Source of the DNA: an uncultured Collinsella sp.
Lineage (GTDB): Bacteria > Actinomycetota > Coriobacteriia > Coriobacteriales > Coriobacteriaceae
Length of the DNA stretch: 52,974 bases
Reading direction: 5' to 3'
NCBI GenBank assembly: GCA_900549185.1
Contig: URNM01000002.1
Coordinates: 1-52,974, forward strand
The notes beneath the pieces are model-generated. The model saw only the letters and a list, made by a program, of their open reading frames with translations, did not search any database and was not told the origin of the DNA. A program made the translations under genes and the position numbers. Shown one piece after another: positions 1 to 8,913 of this stretch (position 1 is the first letter of the stretch; the number at the start of each line of letters is the position of its first letter).

Positions 1-49
1 ACGAGATCGCTCAGTGTCTCGTGGGCTCGGAGATGTGTATAAGAGACAG
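1..49 (+). other. Illumina Nextera i7-side adapter (non-genomic)
   Basis: Bases 31-49 are the Tn5 mosaic end AGATGTGTATAAGAGACAG. It is preceded at 16-30 by the Nextera read-2 primer part GTCTCGTGGGCTCGG, at 8-15 by an 8-base stretch CGCTCAGT in the position of the i7 index, and at 1-7 by ACGAGAT, the end of the P7 arm. This is library sequence left on the contig end. Nothing biological should be read from it. Confidence 0.97.
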
Positions 50-203
50 CCCCCATCGCGTTCAGCATCAACCCAGATCCCCAAACATGGTACCTACGCC
101 CCCACCCAGTCCCGACCGTTTGCCGAGCAATAGGGTCGCAATCGGCGCCGAACATGTACTATGTACGGGCATTGTCTAAACCAGCAACCCAAAGGACCCC
201 ATC

Positions 204-893
204 TTGCCCGTCGTCGCCGCTATGACCGTTACCTCACACGCCACGGATGCCATGGTCGCCATCCCGTTTTGGCTCGAAATGTTCGCCGTCGTCGCGGCTT
301 CAATCTCGGGCGTGTTGGTCGCGCGCGAGCACAAGCTTGACCTGGTGGGCGCGGTCGCGCTCGCGGTGGTCTGCGGTCTGGGCGGCGGTCTCTTGCGCGA
401 CATGACGCTGCAGGTGGGCAACGTCTACATCCTCAACCAGCCGATGGCGCTGCCACTCTCCATCGCCACGGCGGCCATCATCTACATATTCCCGGCAATC
501 GTCGATAAACCCGAGAAACTCATCCCATTGCTCGACATCATCTCGGTCGGCATCTACGCCGCCACCGGAGCGGACAAAGCACTGGTTTATGGCTTTGCGC
601 CGGCCGTATGCATCATGATGGGCTTTTTCACCGCGGTGGGTGGCGGCATGTTGCGCGACGGCTTTATGGGCGTGGTTCCGGGCATTTTCCAACGTACTAA
701 CTTTTATGCCATCGCCGCCATCGCCGGATCGACAAGCTATGTGTGTCTCGTTATGAGCGGCATCATGAGCAATGTCGCCGCACTGGTCGTATGCGTTGCC
801 GTGACCATGGGTCTGCGCTGGCTCTCGCTGCGCTTTGACATCAAAAGCCCCACCGAGGAAGACATCGCACGTTTTTTGCATCGCAAAAAGTAG
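204..893 (+). CDS. Trimeric intracellular cation channel (TRIC)/UPF0126 family membrane protein
   Basis: A 229-residue hydrophobic protein built from two related halves. Each half carries the glycine-rich signature GGG-x-LRD (GGGLLRD near residue 54 and GGGMLRD near residue 150), which is typical of the UPF0126/TRIC family of bacterial membrane proteins. About seven membrane segments are visible. Family members are thought to be cation or small-solute channels; no substrate can be read here. The start is TTG at 204 with an AAAGGA ribosome site eight bases upstream. An in-frame ATG at 222 is an alternative but has no matching site. It stands alone, with the next gene 106 bases downstream on the same strand. 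Confidence 0.82.
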   Translation: MPVVAAMTVTSHATDAMVAIPFWLEMFAVVAASISGVLVAREHKLDLVGAVALAVVCGLGGGLLRDMTLQVGNVYILNQPMALPLSIATAAIIYIFPAIVDKPEKLIPLLDIISVGIYAATGADKALVYGFAPAVCIMMGFFTAVGGGMLRDGFMGVVPGIFQRTNFYAIAAIAGSTSYVCLVMSGIMSNVAALVVCVAVTMGLRWLSLRFDIKSPTEEDIARFLHRKK

Positions 894-962
894 ACAGCGC
901 GGCACGACCCTTCGAAATGCAACCGAGAGGTTCTTTTAGAGCGCCCGCACGTTGGGTACCCT

Positions 963-987
963 GTTAGATATATGCCGAGTATCTAAC
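963..987. promoter_or_regulatory. Inverted repeat GTTAGATA-N9-TATCTAAC, possible operator
   Basis: A perfect 8-base inverted repeat (963-970 and 980-987) with a 9-base spacer ends one base before the ribosome site (GAAGGA, 988-993) of the next gene. The half-site spacing is about 17 bases centre to centre, roughly one and a half helical turns. It could be a repressor site or a weak RNA hairpin just ahead of the ribosome site. No regulator is identified. Confidence 0.45.
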
Positions 988-999
988 GAAGGATTCACT

Positions 1000-2145
1000 A
1001 TGCCTTGCAACCTAGAACCGTCGACCAAGCGCCGCAAAGCGCTGGGCCGCATCGCTCTTCTATTCGCACTGATTGCGCTTGCGCTGACCGTACTTCCCAA
1101 GACGTCGTTCGCCGGCACAGACACCGCGGGCAACGTGCTCGCAACCGAAGTTGACTCAAATCCGTCTGGCGTCGAAGGCGACCTGTACTGGGCCGGCCAG
1201 AGCCTTAACCTAGACGACGCCTCCATCGGCCGCGATATTATCGCGGCAGGCGAGAGCTTGTCGATTCGCGACTGCACCGTAGGCGGAGCCGTTCGCCTGG
1301 CGGCGCGCACCATCGATATCTCCAAAACCGCAATCGATGGCAGCGTGACGGTAGCCGGTCAGCATGTTGTGCTCAACACCGGTAGCGCCGCCAACTGTTT
1401 TTACGCGATGGGCGAGACAGTTGCCCTGCGCGGCTCCGCCAAGTCGGCAGCACTCGCGGGCAGTACGGTAACCATCGACGGCACCGTCGAGGGCGATGTC
1501 GAGGTTTGGGCCGACAAGCTCATCTTGGGTAAAAACGCCCGCATTACCGGCACCGTGAACGCACATGTTTCCGAGGACCCCGAGCGCGCCGCAGGAGCCG
1601 AGGTCGGCACGCTCAAGATCGACCGCACCGAGAACGAAGATACTTCCACCATTAACGATGTCATCGGCGGCATCGTCGCCGCGGCGCTCTCGACCTGCTT
1701 TGTCGCTCTGCTGCTCGAGCTCGTCTTTCCGCGTGCGACCGCCAGTGCCGCCGGTATGCTCCACCAGCGCCCCACGCCCCTGTGGGTGAGCGGTCTTTTG
1801 GGTACGGTAGCCATTGTCCCTGCCGTATTGTTGCTGATTATCTCGATTGCCGGCCTGTCGCTTGCTGGAGCCCTCATGTGCGCCGTGATCGGCGTCGCGT
1901 TGGTCTCCACCGCTTTTGCGGGCTGCGCGATCGCTCGCATGGTCGGACATAACCAGAACCGCTACGCCATGGCAGCCGTCGGCGGTGTGGCCGCGGGCGC
2001 CCTCACAGGACTTCCCCTCATCGGCGGCTTCATCAGCGGCGTGGCCTTTGTCTTTATGCTCGGCTACGTTATCCAGATCATCTGGCGCAACGCCCACCTC
2101 AAGCCGCAGCAGGCCGCCAACACCCCGGGCCTTCCCTCCGCCTAG
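1000..2145 (+). CDS. Membrane protein with bactofilin-like polymer-forming domain
   Basis: A 381-residue protein. An N-terminal hydrophobic segment after KRRK looks like a signal peptide or membrane anchor. Residues of about 45-190 are short repetitive strands rich in G, V, T and I (such as AAGESLSIRD, VAGQHVVLN and VEGDVEVWADKLILG), as in bactofilin/polymer-forming cytoskeletal beta-helices. The second half holds three or four membrane segments and ends in a short polar tail. The start is ATG 1000, with GAAGGA six bases upstream; an upstream in-frame codon at 952 has no ribosome site. Proteins with this architecture are usually annotated only as polymer-forming membrane proteins, and a role in the cell envelope is inference. 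Confidence 0.7.
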   Translation: MPCNLEPSTKRRKALGRIALLFALIALALTVLPKTSFAGTDTAGNVLATEVDSNPSGVEGDLYWAGQSLNLDDASIGRDIIAAGESLSIRDCTVGGAVRLAARTIDISKTAIDGSVTVAGQHVVLNTGSAANCFYAMGETVALRGSAKSAALAGSTVTIDGTVEGDVEVWADKLILGKNARITGTVNAHVSEDPERAAGAEVGTLKIDRTENEDTSTINDVIGGIVAAALSTCFVALLLELVFPRATASAAGMLHQRPTPLWVSGLLGTVAIVPAVLLLIISIAGLSLAGALMCAVIGVALVSTAFAGCAIARMVGHNQNRYAMAAVGGVAAGALTGLPLIGGFISGVAFVFMLGYVIQIIWRNAHLKPQQAANTPGLPSA

Positions 2146-2153
2146 CCGCTAAC

Positions 2154-2207
2154 CACCACAAAAGGGCCAGGCACCTTTGTGGTGATGCAAAGCAACCTGA
2201 CCCCATT
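2154..2207. repeat. REP-like imperfect palindrome CACCACAAAAGG..CCTTTGTGGTG
   Basis: Arms at 2154-2165 and 2174-2184 pair over 11 bases with one bulged A and an 8-base loop. A second weaker arm follows (GGTGATGCAA at 2181 against TTGCACC at 2206). There is no T-tract on the plus strand, so it is not a clear terminator. The bipartite palindrome and the extragenic position resemble REP-type repeats. Copy number in the genome cannot be seen here. Confidence 0.4.
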
Positions 2208-2212
2208 GCACC

Positions 2213-2246
2213 AAAAAGGGCGCCGACCATTGCGGTCGACGCCCTT
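2213..2246 (-). terminator. Intrinsic terminator of typA
   Basis: An 11-base GC-rich stem (2218-2228 with 2234-2244, one mismatch region) has a 5-base loop and is followed on the minus strand by five T residues. It lies just downstream of the typA stop codon. Confidence 0.88.
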
Positions 2247-2274
2247 TCTTGTTGGCGGTTATAAGCCCCAGCGC

Positions 2275-4113
<1,839 letters not shown>

Positions 4114-4230
4114 GTAGTTCCCCTATCTTCTATCCATATACAAACGGCACACGTATGCGGCCCGCCCAGCAACACAACGCTCAGCGGGAATATTGAGCCT
4201 TTTACCGAAAACTCGTTTATTTTAGCGATT

Positions 4231-4680
4231 TTAGATGAGAGGGGTTTCCTCACCTGCAGGTTCAGGGTCGCTCCACATAAAACCATCGCCGGCGCCCATG
4301 CCCTCATACAGCACATATGCCGAAAAGCCGCTCTCGAGCGTCGTCTCAAAGAAGCTCACGAGCAGAGCGTCGTGATAGCCACCGTCAATCTCGACACAGC
4401 CGGTGTAGCCGATGGCATAGCGGGCGATGCGGCCCAGGCCCTCGTCCTTAAGACCCATCTTGTGCTCGGAGATAAAGTTGGTGGCGGCCTCGAGGCACGC
4501 CTCCTCGCCATCCTCGTCGAGCGCGGCCAGATAGCGGTTGGAAGCAGCGTCCTCGATCGCCACAACTACGCCCGGATTCTCGCCGGCGGCAAGGTCGTCC
4601 AAGAACGCGCCAATCAGGTCACACACCATGGCGTCGAGCTCGGCGGAGACGTTACCGGCGTCCTGCATATCCTGTGCCAT
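4231..4680 (-). CDS. Conserved hypothetical acidic protein
   Basis: A 149-residue acidic, soluble-looking protein that I do not recognise. It has no signal peptide, no membrane segment and no repeated motif. A GGGAAGG ribosome site sits about seven bases before the ATG. It follows a small membrane-protein gene (30-base gap) and a DUF151 gene on the same strand, so the three may form one transcript upstream of typA. The codon pattern (strong G/C third positions) matches the neighbours, which supports a real gene. Confidence 0.75.
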   Translation of the reverse strand: MAQDMQDAGNVSAELDAMVCDLIGAFLDDLAAGENPGVVVAIEDAASNRYLAALDEDGEEACLEAATNFISEHKMGLKDEGLGRIARYAIGYTGCVEIDGGYHDALLVSFFETTLESGFSAYVLYEGMGAGDGFMWSDPEPAGEETPLI

Positions 4681-4710
4681 CTCTAGACCTTCCCATCGAA
4701 TCCGGCGTCG

Positions 4711-5067
4711 TTACAGTTCTTGTGCCTCGGCAGCGATCTTGGCGGCAGCGTCGCGGGCGCGCGTCATATCCATCGCGCGCTGGTCGAGTACCTTGATCTG
4801 GTTGGTCAGCATGACTGCATCGACCACACCCCAGATTACCAAGCCTGTTGAAATCGAAAACCCAAGCGCTCCAACTGTACCACGAAGACGAGAACAGATT
4901 ACCGCGACAAGGGCGGAGATGATAACCATCTTGATATAGGAGCCGCGGCGTTCGCGAAGCGTGCGGGCCTGCGTCACATAGGCGATGCGAGCCGCCTCGG
5001 ATGCCTCCGAGCGCATCTGGGCTTCACGCGCGATGGCGGCCGCTTCAGCTGATACGCGGGTACCCAT
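4711..5067 (-). CDS. Small membrane protein of unknown function
   Basis: 118 residues. The first half is a charged, Ala/Glu/Arg-rich helix of about 45 residues. Two hydrophobic segments follow (around VIISALVAVI and GLVIWGVVDAVML), then a charged C-terminal helix. A longer frame opens at 5097, directly abutting the previous gene's stop, but has no ribosome site. ATG 5067 has GGAGAGG six bases upstream and is preferred. I cannot assign a function. It lies between the DUF151 gene and an unknown acidic protein, probably in one operon. Confidence 0.72.
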   Translation of the reverse strand: MGTRVSAEAAAIAREAQMRSEASEAARIAYVTQARTLRERRGSYIKMVIISALVAVICSRLRGTVGALGFSISTGLVIWGVVDAVMLTNQIKVLDQRAMDMTRARDAAAKIAAEAQEL

Positions 5068-5097
5068 CACCGACCTCTCCGCTCGCGTGCCAGACAT

Positions 5098-5598
5098 TTA
5101 GAAATCATCGGGGGAGAGCGTATGGACGAACTCGTCGAACTTCTCGAACTCCTGCTCGTCGTCAACTTCCTCGGCATGGGCAGAAACGGTACCCAGACGA
5201 TTCATGATGTCGTCCTCCACGAACATGGGGGCATTACTGCGCACGGCAAGGGCAATGGCGTCACTGGGGCGGGCGTCAATCTTGCGCTCGTCACCATCGA
5301 CCAGCACGACAATCGTCGCATAGAACACCGGCGGCTCGGCACGAACGATCTCGATGCGCTCGAGCTTGGCACCCAGGGCATCGACAGTGTCAAGCAGCAG
5401 GTCATGCGTTATCGGGCGCTCGGCGCGACCGCTATCAATACCGCGGCTAATGGCCGCGGCCTCAAACGAGCCGGTCTGAATGGAAAGTGAACGCAGGGGT
5501 GCCGTAGAATCCGACTTGCCGCAGCGCTCACGAAGCACGATAAGCGATGGCACGGGACCGGCGGCCATGACGATGGTCTCTATGTCGACACGAACCAT
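5098..5598 (-). CDS. Bifunctional nuclease family protein (DUF151/BFN domain)
   Basis: 166 residues. The BFN/DUF151 core is recognisable in the stretch LIVLRE.., ISRGIDSGRAERPITHDLL, the central AEPPVFYATIVVLVDG and DARPSDAIALAVRSNAPMFV; the last two blocks are the family hallmark. Plant members are reported to have RNase/DNase activity, while bacterial members are mostly uncharacterised. An acidic tail rich in Glu and Asp ends the protein. The start is ATG 5598 with GGAGG six bases upstream; the frame is open to 5646 without a better site. It is first in a putative three-gene minus-strand unit. Confidence 0.88.
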   Translation of the reverse strand: MVRVDIETIVMAAGPVPSLIVLRERCGKSDSTAPLRSLSIQTGSFEAAAISRGIDSGRAERPITHDLLLDTVDALGAKLERIEIVRAEPPVFYATIVVLVDGDERKIDARPSDAIALAVRSNAPMFVEDDIMNRLGTVSAHAEEVDDEQEFEKFDEFVHTLSPDDF

Positions 5599-5741
5599 GG
5601 AACACCTCCGGTACGTAGCGGTTAACACACGGCAGGGTCGCCGCATTGAATAGCTATACTACCCAATCTTTCGCCCAGCACACAAAATCAAAGCAGTTAA
5701 TTTGGGACGGGGCTATTTTGACTACTTTTGTTGGATAAGAA

Positions 5742-5772
5742 AAAAGCCCCGAGGCAATGCCCCGGGGCTCTT
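5742..5772 (-). terminator. Intrinsic terminator of tRNA-Ile
   Basis: On the minus strand an AGCCCCG..CGGGGCT hairpin is followed by TTTTTT. It is placed just downstream of the tRNA 3' end. Confidence 0.88.
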
Positions 5773-5782
5773 CACATTTTGA

Positions 5783-5859
5783 TGGTGGACCTGACAAGAT
5801 TCGAACTTGTGACCTCCCGGTTATCAGCCGGACGCTCTAACCAACTGAGCTACAGGTCC
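5783..5859 (-). tRNA. tRNA-Ile (anticodon GAT)
   Basis: A 77-base gene including an encoded CCA. The acceptor stem GGACCTG/CAGGTCC is perfect, the D-arm region is AGCTCAGTTGGTTAGAGC, the anticodon loop CTGATAA gives GAT, and the T-loop is TTCGAAT. The discriminator base is A. It stands alone rather than inside an rRNA operon. Confidence 0.97.
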
Positions 5860-5873
5860 ATCGCGCAAGGGAT

Positions 5874-5903
5874 ATATTAGACGAGTCGTTACGCGTGCGT
5901 CAA
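5874..5903 (-). promoter_or_regulatory. Sigma-70 type promoter of tRNA-Ile
   Basis: The minus strand reads TTGACG (5898-5903), an 18-base spacer and TAATAT (5874-5879), placed about 14 bases upstream of the tRNA 5' end. This is a close match to the housekeeping consensus. Confidence 0.8.
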
Positions 5904-5931
5904 CAACTTTTTTGAAAAACTTTGGATGGTG

Positions 5932-6067
5932 TTCGCCCCGGTCGCACGGCGGCATGTGAAGTCGCCTGCTCGGACAGTCCTGACTCGCGCAGAGAGCACA
6001 TTAAGTGCTCTCTGGCTCGTGCGGAACTCGCGATCGACTTCACATGCCGCCGTGCGACCGGGGCGAA
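5932..6067. repeat. 136-bp element with perfect 33-bp terminal inverted repeats
   Basis: Bases 5932-5964 and 6035-6067 are perfect reverse complements over 33 positions. An inner 9-base hairpin (AGAGAGCAC at 5991-5999 with GTGCTCTCT at 6005-6013) sits at the centre. It lies between the gyrA terminator and the tRNA-Ile promoter and has no coding potential. Flanking sequence outside the arms still pairs imperfectly (TTTTTTGAAAAACTTTGG against CCCAAGATTGTCAAAAAA). It could be a MITE-like or REP-like element; see findings. Confidence 0.85.
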
Positions 6068-6085
6068 TGCGAGTCCCAAGATTGT

Positions 6086-6120
6086 CAAAAAAGCGGTCGG
6101 CGCGCAGGTGCGCCGACCGC
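6086..6120 (-). terminator. Intrinsic terminator of gyrBA
   Basis: A 10-base perfect stem (6093-6102 with 6111-6120) with an 8-base loop is followed on the minus strand by TTTTTT. It lies 40 bases past the gyrA stop codon. Confidence 0.93.
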
Positions 6121-6160
6121 CGATATATGGGGTCTGATATTATCTACCAGCTAGTTCCTC

Positions 6161-8902
6161 TTACTCGTCGAGGAGATCCTCTGGCATATCGTTGCCATCG
6201 CCTAGGTCGACTGGGGCCTCTTCGGCGTCGGCTGCGGCCTCGGCACCTTCGCCCTCGGGTTTCTCTTTGGCGGCCGTCATGCGGGCTACGGCGCAGATGC
6301 GGTCGTTGTCGTCGACGGTCATCATCTTGACGCCCTGGGTGGCGCGACCGGTCTGGCTGATCTCATCGGTCTTGACGCGAATGACCGTCGCGCCCTCCGT
6401 CACGATGAACAGCTCATGCTGCGGGCCCACCGTCTTCATGGCTGCGAGGTTACCCTTGCGCTCGGTCATCTGGATGGTGTAGACACCCTGACCGCCGCGG
6501 TTCTGCTCCGGGTAATCCGAGACCGGCGTGCGTTTGCCGTAACCGCGCTCGGTAATGACGAACAGGTCGCCGTTACCGTTGGTAATCTCCATACCAAGAA
6601 CGCTCACGCCCTCCTTCATGCTAATGCCGCGGACGCCGCTGGTATCGCGACCGGTGGCGCGCACCTGGTCCTCGGGGAACATAATCGCCTTACCCGCGGT
6701 GGTTGCCATGATGATCTTGTCACCCTCGCGCACGCGACGTACAGCGAGCAGCGCGTCGTCGTCCCTCAGGTTGATGGCGATCAGGCCGTCGCGGCGGCTA
6801 CGGTCGTAGGCGCTCATGACGGTCTTCTTGGCCATGCCGCTCTTGGTGGCAAACATCAGGTACTCGTCGGCGGGGAACTCGCGGCAGCTGATGACGCTCG
6901 CGATCTTCTCGCCCTCCTCGAAGGGCAGCAGGTTGACGATCGCGGTGCCGCGCGCCTGGCGCGTACCCACCGGCAGTTCATGCACCTTCAGGCGATAGAC
7001 CTTGCCCTTGCTCGAGAAGAACAGCACGTACTCGTGCGTGGATGCGATGAACATCTCGTCGATAACGTCGTCCTCTTTGAGATTGACGCCCGACACACCC
7101 TTGCCGCCGCGCTTCTGGGCGCGATAGGCGGCCACCGGGATGCGCTTGACGTAGCCGGTGTGGGTGATGGTCACGACCATGTCCTCGTCGGCAATCAAAT
7201 CTTCGACGTCCAGATCCTTCTCGACGTGGCTGATCTCGGTGCGGCGCTTGTCGCCGAACTTCTTGGAAATCTCGCGCATCTCCTCCTTGATGACGCCCAG
7301 AATCTTCTCCTCGTGCGCCAACAGGTCCTCGTAGTAGGCGATGGCGCGGCGCAAGCCGTCCAGCTCTTCCTGAATCTTGTCGCGCTCCAGGCCGGTCAGG
7401 CGGCGCAGCTTCATCTCGAGGATGGCCGTAGTCTGCTCGGGCGTAAAGCCAAAACGCTCGATCAGGCGGCTGCTGGCCTCGGAATCGGTCTGCGAGGAGC
7501 GGATGATGCTGATAACCTCGTCGATATGGTCGAGAGCCATCAGGTAGCCCTCGAGGATATGGGCACGCGCCTGGGCCTTCTTGAGGTCAAAGCGGGTGCG
7601 GCGGGTGACGACGTCGACCTGGTGGTCGATGTAGTGCTGCAGCATCTCGCGCAGGCTCAGGCATTTGGGAACGCCGTTGACAAGCGCCAGGTTGTTGGCA
7701 CCAAAGGTCGTCTGCAGCGAGGTGTACTTGTACAGGTTGTTGAGCACGACCTGCGGGATGACGCCCTTCTTGAGTTCGATGACCAGGCGGATGCCCTTCT
7801 GGTTGGACTCATCGCGCATGTCCGAGATGCCCTCGATGCGCTTGTCGTTGACGAGCTGGGCAATCTTCTCCTGCAGGGTACCCTTGTTGACCATGTAGGG
7901 GATCTCGGTAAAGACCAGGCGGCTGCGGCCGGTCTTGGTGGACTCCACATGAGCCTTGGCGCGCACGGTGATGGAGCCGCGTCCGGTCTCGTAGCTCTGC
8001 TTGATGCCGGCACTGCCCATGATGATGGCACCGGTGGGGAAGTCCGGACCGGGCATGATCTGCATGAGCTCGTCGACGGTGGCGTCGGGATTGTCGATCA
8101 GGTAGCACGTGGCCTCGATTGCCTCGGTGAGGTTATGCGGGGCGATGTTAGTGGCCATGCCGACGGCGATGCCCTGGCTGCCGTTGACCAGCAGGTTGGG
8201 GAAACGCGCGGGCAGCGCCTGAGGCTCGGCGAGCGACTCGTCGTAGTTGGGCTGCCAGTCGACGGTGTCCTTCTGCAGGTCACGCAGGAGCTCCATGGCG
8301 GGCTTTGCCAGGCGGCTCTCGGTGTAACGCATGGCGGCGGCGCCGTCGCCGTCGATGTTGCCGAAGTTGCCGTGACCGTCAATGAGCGGCGTGCGCATGG
8401 AGAACCACTGTGCCAGGCGGACCATGGCCTCATAGACCGCGGAGTCGCCGTGCGGATGGTACTTACCGATAACTTCGCCGACCGTCCAGGCCGACTTCTT
8501 GTGCGGACGGTTGGGGTAGATGCCGCTCTCGTTCATTGCGTACAGGATGCGACGGTGCACCGGCTTTAAGCCATCGCGCACGTCCGGCAGGGCGCGCGCC
8601 GTGATGACCGACATCGAGTACTCGATGAACGACTGCTTCATCTCACGGCCGAACTCCGAAATCTGGAGCTGGCCACCGTTGATATCCTCTCCGGCCGAGG
8701 CACCACGGTCGACTTCGCCAAAGCTCTCCTCGAGCTCGCCGTCGTCGTCTTCTTCCTCATCGTCATCGGCATCGGGGTTATAGGCGTCCGGGTCGCCATC
8801 CTCGCCCTGCTCAGCACGGGCAAGCAGGCGCTTCAGATCGTCGGGCATGCCGGCGTCGCCGGCCTCGTCCACACCCTCGTTATTGTTGATATCGTCTGCC
8901 AC
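6161..8902 (-). CDS. gyrA: DNA gyrase subunit A
   Basis: 913 residues. The breakage-reunion domain carries the catalytic Tyr in AAMRYTESRL and the quinolone-region stretch HPHGDSAVYEAMVRLAQ, with Ser and Glu at the two classical resistance positions (sensitive-type residues). The GyrA-box, needed for DNA wrapping, is QKRGGKG. About 75 residues precede the conserved core; this extension is strongly acidic, with a run of Asp and Glu around residues 44-55. A second acidic tail ends the protein. The start is GTG 8902 with GAGGAGG upstream. It is 11 bases downstream of gyrB and cotranscribed with it. With GyrB it forms the A2B2 enzyme that introduces negative supercoils. Confidence 0.98.
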   Translation of the reverse strand: MADDINNNEGVDEAGDAGMPDDLKRLLARAEQGEDGDPDAYNPDADDDEEEDDDGELEESFGEVDRGASAGEDINGGQLQISEFGREMKQSFIEYSMSVITARALPDVRDGLKPVHRRILYAMNESGIYPNRPHKKSAWTVGEVIGKYHPHGDSAVYEAMVRLAQWFSMRTPLIDGHGNFGNIDGDGAAAMRYTESRLAKPAMELLRDLQKDTVDWQPNYDESLAEPQALPARFPNLLVNGSQGIAVGMATNIAPHNLTEAIEATCYLIDNPDATVDELMQIMPGPDFPTGAIIMGSAGIKQSYETGRGSITVRAKAHVESTKTGRSRLVFTEIPYMVNKGTLQEKIAQLVNDKRIEGISDMRDESNQKGIRLVIELKKGVIPQVVLNNLYKYTSLQTTFGANNLALVNGVPKCLSLREMLQHYIDHQVDVVTRRTRFDLKKAQARAHILEGYLMALDHIDEVISIIRSSQTDSEASSRLIERFGFTPEQTTAILEMKLRRLTGLERDKIQEELDGLRRAIAYYEDLLAHEEKILGVIKEEMREISKKFGDKRRTEISHVEKDLDVEDLIADEDMVVTITHTGYVKRIPVAAYRAQKRGGKGVSGVNLKEDDVIDEMFIASTHEYVLFFSSKGKVYRLKVHELPVGTRQARGTAIVNLLPFEEGEKIASVISCREFPADEYLMFATKSGMAKKTVMSAYDRSRRDGLIAINLRDDDALLAVRRVREGDKIIMATTAGKAIMFPEDQVRATGRDTSGVRGISMKEGVSVLGMEITNGNGDLFVITERGYGKRTPVSDYPEQNRGGQGVYTIQMTERKGNLAAMKTVGPQHELFIVTEGATVIRVKTDEISQTGRATQGVKMMTVDDNDRICAVARMTAAKEKPEGEGAEAAADAEEAPVDLGDGNDMPEDLLDE

Positions 8903-8913
8903 GTTACCTCCTC

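Noticed and set aside
1..49. Tn5 end as evidence for a natural transposon
   Set aside because: The mosaic end is the engineered 19-mer and is joined to Nextera primer sequence and an index; library artefact.
6416..8569. Long plus-strand open frame opposite gyrA
   Set aside because: Same cause: the antisense shadow of a GC-rich highly biased gene. No motif, signal or ribosome site.
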